This document shows positions 41,747 through 51,137 of a stretch of 64,000 nt of DNA, piece by piece. The stretch is from contig JAJRZS010000046.1 in assembly GCA_024275135.1 (NCBI GenBank), positions 1 to 64,000 on the forward strand. The letters run 5' to 3'. Below the pieces are notes generated by a model, which saw only the letters and a program-made list of their open reading frames with translations, did not search any database and was not told the origin of the DNA. Within the stretch, counting starts at the first letter, position 1, and every line of letters begins with the position of its first letter. The translations under genes and the position numbers were made by a program. The DNA comes from Planctomycetota bacterium. Lineage in GTDB: Bacteria > Planctomycetota > UBA1135.

Positions 41747-42492
41747 ATCCGCAGCCAAGCACAGAAACATTCATCGCTAGCCATAGCTTTACTCCCTATA
41801 TGCGATCCATTTTGCAGCAACTACACATGTTGCCCAAAGGGGCACGTGTGCTCGACATTCCCGCTGGCCGTGGGCAATTTAGCGACGCCTTGCGGCAGCT
41901 TGGCATGGAGGTCGTTTCTGCCGACCTCAATGGTTTGCGCGAAGATTATTTAGCAATCGATATGAGCCAAGCCTTGCCTCTGGAAACGTCCTCTTTTGAT
42001 GTCGTGGTTTGCACGGAGGGCTTAGAGCATATGCTTGCTCCGCATGAGTTGGTGCTGGAACTTTTGCGGGTAACGCGGCCAGGGGGCTATTTATTTTTGT
42101 CTGTGCCCAACATTCATAATTTCTATTCTCGATTGCAGTTCTTATTTACAGGCACCTTCTTTCAATTCCAGGCTTTTGATGTAGCCGACACACCCTTGAA
42201 CCATTCTGGCGATCGCGGTCATGTTTCACCCGTTTCGTTGCCACAATTGCGTTGGTGGCTGCACTTAGGTGGCGGGAAAATCGAAGAATTATTGCCAGAC
42301 AAAGAGAAGCGGCGTTTCTTAAAACCATTTTATTGGCTCTTGCACCAACTTGGACGGCCCTGGCGCAATCAATTGCGGCGCAAAGCTGGCCAGGAGTTCG
42401 CGCAACGAAACCGGGAGCTACGCGCATTATTGGAAAGCCCGCGTCTACGCTATGCGCGTTCTTTGGTGGTGTGTGTGCGCAAACATCAGTGA
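41743..42492 (+). CDS. SAM-dependent methyltransferase
   Basis: A class I methyltransferase of 249 residues. Motif I is RVLDIPAGRGQFSDAL, acidic strand VVSADLNGL, then FDVVVCTEGLEHMLAPHELVLELLRVTRPGGYLFLSVPN. It overlaps the glycosyltransferase stop by 4 bp (ATGA), so it is coupled. Its substrate may be a sugar or a lipid-linked glycan. The end is basic (RNQLRRKAGQEFAQRNREL). Confidence 0.82.
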   Translation: MNPQPSTETFIASHSFTPYMRSILQQLHMLPKGARVLDIPAGRGQFSDALRQLGMEVVSADLNGLREDYLAIDMSQALPLETSSFDVVVCTEGLEHMLAPHELVLELLRVTRPGGYLFLSVPNIHNFYSRLQFLFTGTFFQFQAFDVADTPLNHSGDRGHVSPVSLPQLRWWLHLGGGKIEELLPDKEKRRFLKPFYWLLHQLGRPWRNQLRRKAGQEFAQRNRELRALLESPRLRYARSLVVCVRKHQ

Positions 42493-42493
42493 A

Positions 42494-44335
42494 CTAATCC
42501 TGCCCGTCAACATAGCCCAGCTGTTCAAGGGCTTGCTGCATGGAGTCGGAAAGAGGTTTGCTTTGTGTTTTTGCAGGAGCAAAAGCAGCGGAGGTGCGCA
42601 TCAATTGATTGAGTTGCTTGCGCAGTGGGTCAATACTTGCATCTTCCAACAAGGCATTTGATTCCTTGGGATCGTCGTTTAGGTTGTAGGCCAATTCGAT
42701 GAGTTTTTGTTGATGAAATATCCAGATCAGCTTTTTGCTTTGGGTGCGCAAGGCCCAAATCGGATATTTTTCCCGCGGGCGATGGGAAAATACCCGGTTC
42801 TTTTGCCTTGGCTGCAACAAGGATTCCCCATGGTGTGGAAAGTCGAGAGTAGCTCCAGACCATTGCGCGATGGTGGGCAATACATCTGCAAGCTCAACCA
42901 AACTTTGCTCCCGTTTTTCCGGAATGTTTGGCCCGACCACAATAAGGGGAACATGAATCATTTCTTCAAATAAGGAGCGCCCATGTTGCCACTGCTGGTG
43001 CTCGTGGAACTCCTCTCCATGGTCGTAGCAGAGCACTAGATAGTCTTGTTCGGTCCACAAACCGGCTTGCCGCAAATCCTGCAAAATCTTGCCCAAGCGA
43101 TCGTCCACATAACGGATTTCGGCATCGTATTGATATTGCAAAGCCTGCATGGCGTCGTCGCTTAAGCTAGGCAGTTGGGATCCAGGAAGGGGAAAGGGTG
43201 GCAGTTCTTGGCTGGCATAAAGAGGCTTTTCGTCGACGCGGCCCATTCCCACTTGGCCGAACAAATCTTCAGGGGCCGAGTATGGATCGTGAGGATCTAA
43301 GTAGTGGAGATAAAGGAAAGTTGGCTGCTTCTTATTAGCGGACTGCAACCACATGCGCACGGCATGATTGACGTCGTCTGCGGTGGATCCTGCAACACCG
43401 CGCTCCAATGGGCGGATGGTGGATGGCAAACCTAAGGCGCGCTTCAACTTATTGCCAAGATGAACCCCAGCGGAGGCCTCGGTGAGATGGGTGGTGGAGC
43501 TCCAAAACCGCTGAAAGCCTTGGGCAAAGCCAAAGCCGGCAGAAATTTGTGGGTTGGCGGAAAAACCGATGGTTTGATAACCCTGTTGCCGCAAAACCGT
43601 TGCCAAAGTAGGTAGGTTGTTCGGAAGTTGGTCATAGGGGGTGACGATGCCATGACTTGCTGGATAAAGCCCGGTGAAAATTGTGGCAACCGAAGGCCGG
43701 GTCCAAGGCGCCTGCGCGTAGGCATGTTCAAACAAGGTGCCAGTTGCCGCTAAGGCATCGATTTGGGGGGAAGTTGGTTGGCCAACGGCGTTGTGGCCAT
43801 AACAAGAAAGGTGATCGGCGCGCAAGGTGTCGAGGACCACCAATACGATATTGGGCAGGCTGGGGTTGACCGTAGTGGGTGGCGAGGGAGCAAGCCGAGG
43901 ATAACCTGCCAACAGCAGGACGGTGCACACGCCGTCCCCTAGGAGATAAATTGCGCGTAGTTTTTTGGAAGAGACGAGATAGAGCCAACAACAAGCGGCG
44001 ACAAAAGCAATTCCAACCAGGGCCCATGGCAAAGAAGTTGCTTGGTAGGGAAGCAGCCAGACGGCGGCAGCAAAGGCAAGCACGCATAGCAGGCGCTCGG
44101 GATGACGCCAAGGACGGAGCAAGCCGAGCAAAAGCCCCAGGCCGCCAAATAAAGTTGCGTAATGAAAACAAATAAGCAAGGCCTCTTCGCCGAAGGCTTG
44201 CCATGGATGGAAGGCTTGATAAGCAATCCACCGGCTTTCCATGGCCCCGGTTTCCATACCTATTAGTGCACCCAGGAGGCACAGCCAAAGGGCGGATCGC
44301 AGACGACTAGGGCGGTGCATGGAGACTCGTTTCAC
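42494..44335 (-). CDS. Membrane-bound sulfatase-fold protein lacking the formylglycine Cys
   Basis: A protein of 613 residues. Five or so N-terminal helices (about 12-147) precede an alkaline-phosphatase-type domain: NIVLVVLDTLRADHLSCYG with D169, then APWTRPSVATIFTGLYPASHG, where T212 takes the place of the sulfatase Cys/Ser in C-x-P-S-R. FLYLHYLDPHDPY and CYDHGEEFHEH carry metal ligands. A Thr at this position is also used by phosphoglycerol and phosphoethanolamine transferases, so it may transfer or hydrolyse a phospho-group rather than a sulfate. It is divergent from the SGNH gene. Confidence 0.75.
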   Translation of the reverse strand: MKRVSMHRPSRLRSALWLCLLGALIGMETGAMESRWIAYQAFHPWQAFGEEALLICFHYATLFGGLGLLLGLLRPWRHPERLLCVLAFAAAVWLLPYQATSLPWALVGIAFVAACCWLYLVSSKKLRAIYLLGDGVCTVLLLAGYPRLAPSPPTTVNPSLPNIVLVVLDTLRADHLSCYGHNAVGQPTSPQIDALAATGTLFEHAYAQAPWTRPSVATIFTGLYPASHGIVTPYDQLPNNLPTLATVLRQQGYQTIGFSANPQISAGFGFAQGFQRFWSSTTHLTEASAGVHLGNKLKRALGLPSTIRPLERGVAGSTADDVNHAVRMWLQSANKKQPTFLYLHYLDPHDPYSAPEDLFGQVGMGRVDEKPLYASQELPPFPLPGSQLPSLSDDAMQALQYQYDAEIRYVDDRLGKILQDLRQAGLWTEQDYLVLCYDHGEEFHEHQQWQHGRSLFEEMIHVPLIVVGPNIPEKREQSLVELADVLPTIAQWSGATLDFPHHGESLLQPRQKNRVFSHRPREKYPIWALRTQSKKLIWIFHQQKLIELAYNLNDDPKESNALLEDASIDPLRKQLNQLMRTSAAFAPAKTQSKPLSDSMQQALEQLGYVDGQD

Positions 44336-44458
44336 GAAATTCGAAAGGTTAGGATAGGAAACGCATGGGTTTTTCGCGCTCTTCTCGGTTAACTATTTTT
44401 GGGAGGGTTGATTCGGCCTCTGTATTTGCCCCGGGATGGAACGTTTTTTGAAGGAGCC

Positions 44459-45447
44459 ATGCACCATTGGAGGCTAGGTAGTTCGATTGTTTTTCTGGTT
44501 GCGGGGGTGCTCCTCGTGGCCGAATGGGTAACAGGCCTACTTTTCGCTTCTACCGCCACACACTCTTCCTACTCCGTGTCTCGCAACCCCAATTTTATTC
44601 GCGGCTGGGAGGACTATGCAAAGCCCAAAAATCTTTCGAAGCACGAGTACCGCATTATTGTGATTGCCAATTCCCAAGGATTTCTTCGTGAAAAGAGCGA
44701 TTCCAGACTCTGTTACCCGGCCATCTTGGAAGACAAGGTTCGAGAAAGGGGGTATGGAGAAGAGGCCGAAGTGTTGAATTGGTCGGTACCGGGCGGAGAA
44801 GTCCTCGAATTTATTCTTCTTGCGGCACGCTCCGTTGGCCATCGACCGGATGTGGTTTTTCTTGTTGGCAGCAATAATAGTTTCAGCACTTTTTGGCTGG
44901 AGAAGGAGTTGATTTCACGGCACTCCGGTGTGACAAATCTTGCATACCTGCAGGATGTGCAGCAGTGGGTGCTAAACACATTTCTAGAAAGGATTCATGC
45001 CAACGACGTCGTGGGATGGCTGCGAAGTCATTCGAATCTATTAAAGTGGCAGATCGACATGTTGATTGCAGCACCGCATGGTCATTTACGTCGAAAGAAC
45101 CCAGTTTGAATCAAGTAAATCCAAAGTATAATTTGGCAAGGAAGGTTTCGAAGCAACTTCTAGATGAATGTTTTGCTGCCCTATACGCAGGTGAAAACAA
45201 ACTCGTGGTGTCCGTCGTATCTATGCCTCTTGACGCGGATTGTTTTAAAGGATCTGAGTGTGCTGGCCAAGTGTCCAAAGTTGCTTCGCAGGTTGCAAAA
45301 AATTGGCCTGGGGTTCACGTTTTTGATGCTTCCCAGATGTTTTCGCCAGCAGATTTTTATGACGGCAGGCATTTGCGCCCGGAAGCTCATGAACAATTTG
45401 CTAAGTATTTATTTTCCCAGCTCCCGCCACCATCTGGGAAAGAATAA
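44459..45447 (+). pseudogene. SGNH-hydrolase-like (AlgJ/AlgX-type partner), frameshifted
   Basis: The reading starts at ATG 44459 (GAAGGAG 7 bp upstream) with one helix (SIVFLVAGVLLVAEWVTGLL) and a periplasmic domain: EYRIIVIANSQGFLREKS and VFLVGSNNS resemble SGNH blocks I and III. The frame stops at TGA 45107, but homologous-looking sequence continues in another frame (SLNQVNPKYNLARK ... FYDGRHLRPEAHEQFAKYLF, with the catalytic Asp-x-x-His). One base appears to be missing in about 45075-45107. It ends on the A of the next start (TAATG). It is either a pseudogene or a sequencing error. Confidence 0.72.
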
Positions 45448-46857
45448 TGCCGTTCAATTCCGTTGAGTTTTTCGTTTTCCTTCCCATCGCCCTGATTGGC
45501 TCCTCTCTGCTAAAGGGTTCGCGGCGGCGGCTTTGGTTGGTCGCTTTGAGCTATATCTTCTACGGGTGGGGAATGCCCTGGCACTGCCTATTGTTAGCGG
45601 CCTCGACCTTGCTCGATTTCAACATCGGGAAATGCATGGCGCAAACACCTTCTCAGAAGAGGCGCAAAGCCCTCTTGATGGTAAGCCTACTTGGCAACCT
45701 TGGCTTGCTTGCCGTATTCAAGTATGAGGGGGTTGCAGTCCATCTTTTGAACCAGGCCTTTTCCTTCTTCGGTTTGAATTTGGAAATTGCCGACCCGGAA
45801 GTGCTCCTCCCTGTTGGTATTAGTTTTTATACGTTCCAAACCTAAGCTACACCATCGATGTCTTTCGCGGCCGCTTGAAGCCAGATCGGTCCTTCACAAC
45901 ATTTGCTTTGTACGTAGCGTTTTTCCCGCAGCTGGTGGCTGGTCCTATTGAGCGTGCAACCCATTTGCTACCCCAGCTAAGCAAAGAACCCATGGTTTCA
46001 AAATCGGACTTCATGGCCGGGTGGAGTCGAGTTTTTTGGGATTGTTGAAAAAGATCGTATTTGCTGATTGGCTTGGCTATTATGTGGATCAAATATTTAG
46101 ACAAGGAAACTTTGATAGCCCCTGGGCTTTTTTGCTTGCGATTAATGCCTTTTCATTTCAGATCTACTTGGATTTCTCTGCCTACTCCGATATCGCCATT
46201 GGTCTGGGAAAGATTCTGGGCGTTGATATTCGCGAAAATTTTAAGTGGCCCTATTTGGCGCAGAACATTGCCGCATTCTGGCGCCGATGGCACATCAGCT
46301 TGCGAGACTACCTCTATAAGCCTCTTGGCGGCTCTTGGTTTGGCAAATGGAAAACCATACGGAATATCTTTGTGGTGATGTTGCTAGGCAGTCTTTGGCA
46401 TGGAGCGACCTCCACGTTCTTTGTCTGGGGACTGTGGAATGCTTGCATCCTGGCTTTGTATGTTGCAGCCAAGCCCATGCCTGAGAGTGGCGTTTTTCAA
46501 ATGATTCCCCAAAAATTCTGGCAGGTAGGCGGTGTTTTTGCCACCTACAGCCTTGGCCTTGGTGGCCGCGTTTTCTTTCGCTCCGCCAGTTTGGATCAGG
46601 CTTTGCAAGGGTTTTCAACCCTCAACACCGACTGGACGAATTTCGATTTGGGTACCGATCAGGAAACGGCTTTCCGCACCCTCTGCGTCTTTGGCATTGC
46701 AGTATTCGCACATGTCGCCCGTGGCTTAGGCTGGGTGCGGCCGCCACAAAATCCGATTGCGCCAATTGCCGTGGCAGGGTTTATTGCAGCAGCCATTTTG
46801 CTAATAGCTCTGTTCCATGCGCCCACAGGAATGCGGTTCTATTACTTTCAGTTTTAG
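45447..46857 (+). pseudogene. MBOAT-family O-acyltransferase (AlgI-like), two frameshifts
   Basis: Three in-order pieces. Frame 1 (45447-45845) has MPFNSVEFFVFLPIAL and ends FYTFQT-stop, where a missing T (TTA to TA at about 45843) would restore [14 protein letters not shown]. Frame 2 covers [24 protein letters not shown] and stops at 46046, where one missing G at about 46040 would restore [16 protein letters not shown]. Frame 3 (from about 46040) has FWRRWHISLRDYLYKPLGG and LLGSLWHGATSTFFVWGLWN with the catalytic His. The intact gene would be about 470 residues, as in AlgI. It would acetylate a glycan. Confidence 0.82.
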
Positions 46858-46915
46858 GGAAAGCTCGCCATTCCCCTGTGGCATCTTTCTGAGGCGAGGG
46901 GACAATAGGGAGGCC

Positions 46916-49153
46916 ATGCTTCGCGTCCTCCAACAGGGAATCCGCCGCGCCCGCCACTTCAATCAAACCTTGAAGTCGCAGGGCGTTTCCCCTTTGGCGC
47001 GAATCGTCTTGGTTTTGCAGAAGGTAAAGCAACGACTTCTCCCATTTGGCTCGCGTCGGCTCCGCCTTTACCGAGTTACTTTTGGCCGGGTTTCCGGGCC
47101 TGTTTTGCGATGGGCCTACCGCCAGCTTGGTCAGGCAACCAGCATGCACCCAGATTTGGCTTCCGATGCCCCGCTGGTTTTTGAGGAAATAGATGAGTTG
47201 GCTTTTCCCGAAACCGAAGAGCCCTTGGTTTCCATTTTGATTCCCGTTTTCGAGCAATGGCAGATTACCTATGAATGTTTGGGCTCCATTCTGCGGTATT
47301 CAGGAGAGAGAGTTGCCTATGAAGTACTCGTTCTGGATGATTGTTCGAAAGACGAAATTACGCGACTTCACGAGAAAACCCCAGGAGTTCGCTATATTCG
47401 CAATCAAACCAATCTCCGCTTTCTTCACAATTGCAACCACGGCGCGGAATTTGCCCGCGGCAAATATCTATTGCTGCTCAACAACGACACCTTGGTGCAT
47501 GAGGGTTGGTTGGAGGCCATGGTAGAGCGAGCAGAATCCGACTCTAAGATTGGATTGGTGGCGGCCAAGCTAATTGGCAAAGACGGATTATTGCAAGAAG
47601 CTGGCGGCATCATCTTTCAAGATGCAAGTGGTTGGAATTATGGCCGCGGCCAAGACCCTAATCACCCGTCATTCAATTTTTTCAAAGACACAGATTATGG
47701 TTCCGGAGCCTGTATTTTGGTGCCAACAAAACTGTGGCGTCAGGTTGGGGGATTTGATGCTCGATTTGCTCCTGCCTATTACGAAGATACCGATTTGGCC
47801 TTTGCAATTCGTGCATTGGGATTTCGTACGGTCTACGAGCCGCGTGCGGTGGTAACTCATTTGGAAGGCGTTTCTCATGGCACGGATGTGGCGTCGGGAT
47901 TGAAGCGATACCAAGTTGAAAATCAGAAGAAGTTTTTTGAGAAATGGAAGAAGGTCCTGCTGAAGGAGCATGCAGTTGGGCCAGAGCTGTTAGATCGCGC
48001 CCACGCCCGTAGCTTGCATCGTCCACGAGTATTCTTTGCGGATTATCAAATTCCACAATGGGATGGCGAGGCTGGGGGCCGCTTGGTTTGGATGTACATG
48101 CAGCTCATGCTCGATCTCGGCTTTCAAATTGTTTTCCGGCCGGCAAACCTATTCCCAACCCAGCCCTACACTTCCATTCTGCAGAGCAAGGGCATTGAGG
48201 TTTTGCATGGAGGAGATTTTCTAGACATTGATGCATGGTTAAAAGAGCATGGTAAAAACTTTGATTTTGCTTATCTCCATCGGCCAGAAGTTGCACAGCC
48301 TCTACTGGACCCTTTGCGAAAGCACACCAAGGCAAGAATTGTGTATCAATGTTGTGATTTGCACCATTTGCGTTACCAACGCGAGTGGGAAACAGCTGGG
48401 AAAAAGGGGATTTGCCCGGAGAGCCAAAGGCAAAAGGAATTGGAGTATGGGGTTATCGAAGAAGTGGATGTGGTGCACACCCCAAGCACTTACGAATGCG
48501 AATTATTGCGTCGCGACTTCCCCCATAAAAAGGAGAAGATCAAGTCGGTCCCCATTTTCATTTACGACGAACTTCCCGACTACAAAATTTCTGTAACCGG
48601 ACGCAACCTGCTATTTGTTGGAGGGTACGGGCATCCCCCCAACGAGGATGCCATTCTTTGGTTTGCCGAAGAGATATTTCCGTTAGTGTTGAAAGAATGC
48701 CCACAAGCAGTATTGCATTTAGTGGGTGGGGGTGCGGGGCCAGCAATCCAGAAATTGGTCTGCCAAGCTGTGCAACTTCATGGCCGTGTCGACGATGATG
48801 CGCTAGAGGTGGCCTACCAACAAGCGGACGTGACGGTTGTTCCTTTGCGCTACGGAGCCGGCGTTAAGGGCAAAGTGGTCGAGGCAATGGCCCAAGGCGT
48901 TCCTGTTGTTACCACGAGCATCGGCGCGGAGGGCATCCCCAAATCCCAAAACCCCCTAGTCGTTGGCGATACCGCAGAAGAGTTTGCAGCCCGTGTTTGC
49001 GCTTTGCTGCAAGATGTTTCTGCACGTCGGAATTTGGCAGAGCAGGGGCAAAGTTTTGTCCGCATCCATTATGGTCGTCAAGTTGCTGAAAAGGTATTAG
49101 CCACCGACTTTCCCCACCCAAGCCTAAGCTACAACGAGGAAGCCTCATGTTAA
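46916..49153 (+). CDS. Bifunctional GT2-GT4 glycosyltransferase
   Basis: A protein of 745 residues. A GT-A family 2 domain (about 100-330) has VSILIPVFEQW, YEVLVLDDCSKDE and LLLLNNDTLVHEGWLEAM with the DxD-like Asp, and FAPAYYEDTDLAFAIRALGF. A GT-B domain (about 360-735) has RNLLFVGGYGHPPNEDAILWF, HLVGGGAGPAIQKLV and VPLRYGAGVKGKVVEAMAQGVPVVTTSIGAEG, as in GT4. Two transferases in one chain may add two linked sugars. The start has AGGGAGG upstream, and the longer frame is antisense. Confidence 0.88.
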   Translation: MLRVLQQGIRRARHFNQTLKSQGVSPLARIVLVLQKVKQRLLPFGSRRLRLYRVTFGRVSGPVLRWAYRQLGQATSMHPDLASDAPLVFEEIDELAFPETEEPLVSILIPVFEQWQITYECLGSILRYSGERVAYEVLVLDDCSKDEITRLHEKTPGVRYIRNQTNLRFLHNCNHGAEFARGKYLLLLNNDTLVHEGWLEAMVERAESDSKIGLVAAKLIGKDGLLQEAGGIIFQDASGWNYGRGQDPNHPSFNFFKDTDYGSGACILVPTKLWRQVGGFDARFAPAYYEDTDLAFAIRALGFRTVYEPRAVVTHLEGVSHGTDVASGLKRYQVENQKKFFEKWKKVLLKEHAVGPELLDRAHARSLHRPRVFFADYQIPQWDGEAGGRLVWMYMQLMLDLGFQIVFRPANLFPTQPYTSILQSKGIEVLHGGDFLDIDAWLKEHGKNFDFAYLHRPEVAQPLLDPLRKHTKARIVYQCCDLHHLRYQREWETAGKKGICPESQRQKELEYGVIEEVDVVHTPSTYECELLRRDFPHKKEKIKSVPIFIYDELPDYKISVTGRNLLFVGGYGHPPNEDAILWFAEEIFPLVLKECPQAVLHLVGGGAGPAIQKLVCQAVQLHGRVDDDALEVAYQQADVTVVPLRYGAGVKGKVVEAMAQGVPVVTTSIGAEGIPKSQNPLVVGDTAEEFAARVCALLQDVSARRNLAEQGQSFVRIHYGRQVAEKVLATDFPHPSLSYNEEASC

Positions 49154-49986
49154 GGCCTAGGAAAGCACAGCTTGCGCCGCGTACAGTGCTAATGCACTTT
49201 CACATTTTCAAAAATGGTGGAACAAGTTTCGACTTTGCACTGAAGAGAGAGTTTGGTCGTCGTTTTGCCGAGTTCGATGGCAAGCGGCCGATGCATGCGC
49301 ATTGCCCTGAGGAAGTCGCGGACTATCTTCAGCGCCATTCTCAGATTCGAGCCCTCTCCAGTCATCACTTTCGCTTCCCCTTGCCGCAATTGGGAAACGC
49401 CAAAATACTTTCGGCGTTGTTTTTGCGGCATCCGCTTGACCGCATGCATTCGATTTATCGCTATGAGCGCCAGCAGAAAAGCAAATCACCGGGGAGTCTG
49501 CATGCAAAAAAGTACGATTTTCCAGATTATGTGCGTTGGCGCCTAGGCCAAGGACAAGCCAACCTGCTGTGCAATTTCCATGCATCTATCTTGACATGCA
49601 ATCCGCGCCAAGGAAGGCGTATCCCAGATGCCGAATTGGCACGAAAACGGTTGCGCGAAGTAACCATTCTTGGCACCGTTGAGCGTTTGGAAGAATCCTT
49701 GGCCATGGGGGAGCTGGCCGTGAGCCCGTGGTTTCCCGGGCTAAACCTTGCGACAACTCCACAAAATGTTACCCGGGGGCGGAAGCAAAGTTTGCAAGAG
49801 CGTATTGATGCCGCAGAGCGGGCTTGTGGCGCCGAGTTATTTGCCGAAGTTGCGGCGCGCAATGTGTTGGATTTGGAATTGCATGCCTTGGCAGAGGAAT
49901 TGCTCCAACAGCGCATTTCCGCTTCTGCTAAGACTCAAGCTCACCTTCTCGACTTTCGCGCCCGCTGCGCGCAGCTTTCCTCCTAG
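49147..49986 (+). CDS. Sulfotransferase-like protein (heparan 2-O-type, Sulfotransfer_2)
   Basis: A protein of 279 residues. HFHIFKNGGTSFDFAL is the PAPS-binding loop of the carbohydrate sulfotransferase group (usual form HIPKTGGTS). LSALFLRHPLDRMHSIYRYER gives the 3'-phosphate-binding Arg and Ser. FPDYVRWRLG, NLLCNFHA and ITLGTVERLEES-like segments follow. It overlaps the preceding glycosyltransferase by 7 bp. The likely substrate is a glycan residue, with position unknown. Confidence 0.78.
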   Translation: MLRPRKAQLAPRTVLMHFHIFKNGGTSFDFALKREFGRRFAEFDGKRPMHAHCPEEVADYLQRHSQIRALSSHHFRFPLPQLGNAKILSALFLRHPLDRMHSIYRYERQQKSKSPGSLHAKKYDFPDYVRWRLGQGQANLLCNFHASILTCNPRQGRRIPDAELARKRLREVTILGTVERLEESLAMGELAVSPWFPGLNLATTPQNVTRGRKQSLQERIDAAERACGAELFAEVAARNVLDLELHALAEELLQQRISASAKTQAHLLDFRARCAQLSS

Positions 49987-49997
49987 CTCTTGGTAGG

Positions 49998-51137
49998 ATG
50001 CGCAAGATGAGTGCAAACCCATCCGCGGCATCGAATCCGACACCGATCGCGGTGCCGGTGCTTGGCATGCACCGCAGTGGCACCTCCATGGTCTCGCGGA
50101 TGTTGGAGGCTGGCGGCGTTTTTTTTGGCTCCAAGGAAAAACTTGCAGGTCCAAGCGCTGATAACGTGCTTGGATTCTGGGAGCATGAAGAATTGCGGCA
50201 AATCAACGAAAAGCTCCTTAGCCTCATGCAGGGGAGCTGGCGAAATCCGCCCCAAGTGGATGCGCAGATTTGTGCGCAACAAGGGAATCTTCGCGCAGAA
50301 GCTGAGCAACTCATCAGCCAACTATCAAAAGAAGGCGGCTTTTGGGGATGGAAAGACCCGCGTACCAGCTTGTTGCTTCCCTTTTGGAAGCCGCTACTGA
50401 AACAGCCAAGGCATTGGGTGGTGTGTTTGCGGCATCCGCAGGAAGTGGCAGAGTCGTTGTACCAACGCAATGGCATTTCTTATCTTCTTTCCTCCTTCTT
50501 ATGGCAGGAATATCTGGCCTCCATTTGCCAGCAGCTACAAGGCGAAGCCGTGCTCGTGGTTGCCTATGCAGAAGTCTTAAAAAGCCCACTGCAGCAGGCG
50601 AATCGGTTAGCTGCTTTTCTGAGAAAACCCAAGGACTCACATGAGGCATCCAAGCTGAATGTTGAAAAAATGGCTGCTGCGGTAGAGGGCCATCTAGCCC
50701 ATCATCAATGCCACGGAAACTTCACAGCTTGGTGGCCTGGTGGAGAGGAGTTGTATGAGCAGTTACAAGCATGTGCGTGTGATCAGAAGCCATGGTCTGC
50801 CTGCGCCCAGAGCCTGCGGCCACCCCGCGACTCGGCCTTTTCCGAGTTGATGGCCGAAAGCGCCCACTTGAGCGAAGAGCTCGATATCGCAGTCCACGCC
50901 AACAAAGATCGCACTAACGAAACTCTGCTTGCCGTGCAAGAGCGAGAGACGATGGAAGCGGAATTGGAGGAGCTCAAGGTCCAGCTACAACAGGCGGAAG
51001 ACTTAATCTGCCAGCGGAACGAGGAGCTTGAGGAGTTGCAGGCGCAGATGGACAATCTGCTGAGCCGAAAGGAGGTGCGCGTTGGCCAAAAGGTGCGCCA
51101 TCTTGTTCGGCGACTCAATCCCAAATCAACATCATGA
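49998..51137 (+). CDS. Sulfotransferase-like protein with a C-terminal coiled coil
   Basis: A protein of 379 residues. VPVLGMHRSGTSMVSRML is the P-loop-like PAPS site. GFWGWKDPRTSLLLPFW and HWVVCLRHPQEVAESLYQRNGI give the second site, as in bacterial sulfotransferases. Residues from about 280 on are predicted coiled coil (ELMAESAHLSEEL, EAELEELKVQLQQAEDL, NEELEELQAQMDNLL) ending in a basic tail (GQKVRHLVRRLNPK). The stop overlaps the wzm start by 4 bp, so it is translationally coupled to the exporter. Coiled-coil tails next to Wzm/Wzt are seen in chain-length-controlling terminators such as WbdD, though that enzyme is a kinase/methyltransferase. Confidence 0.8.
   Translation: MRKMSANPSAASNPTPIAVPVLGMHRSGTSMVSRMLEAGGVFFGSKEKLAGPSADNVLGFWEHEELRQINEKLLSLMQGSWRNPPQVDAQICAQQGNLRAEAEQLISQLSKEGGFWGWKDPRTSLLLPFWKPLLKQPRHWVVCLRHPQEVAESLYQRNGISYLLSSFLWQEYLASICQQLQGEAVLVVAYAEVLKSPLQQANRLAAFLRKPKDSHEASKLNVEKMAAAVEGHLAHHQCHGNFTAWWPGGEELYEQLQACACDQKPWSACAQSLRPPRDSAFSELMAESAHLSEELDIAVHANKDRTNETLLAVQERETMEAELEELKVQLQQAEDLICQRNEELEELQAQMDNLLSRKEVRVGQKVRHLVRRLNPKSTS

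Noticed and set aside
45447-46857. The three MBOAT pieces as three separate small genes.
   Set aside because: The pieces are consecutive parts of one AlgI-like sequence in different frames. One-base insertions restore a continuous reading.
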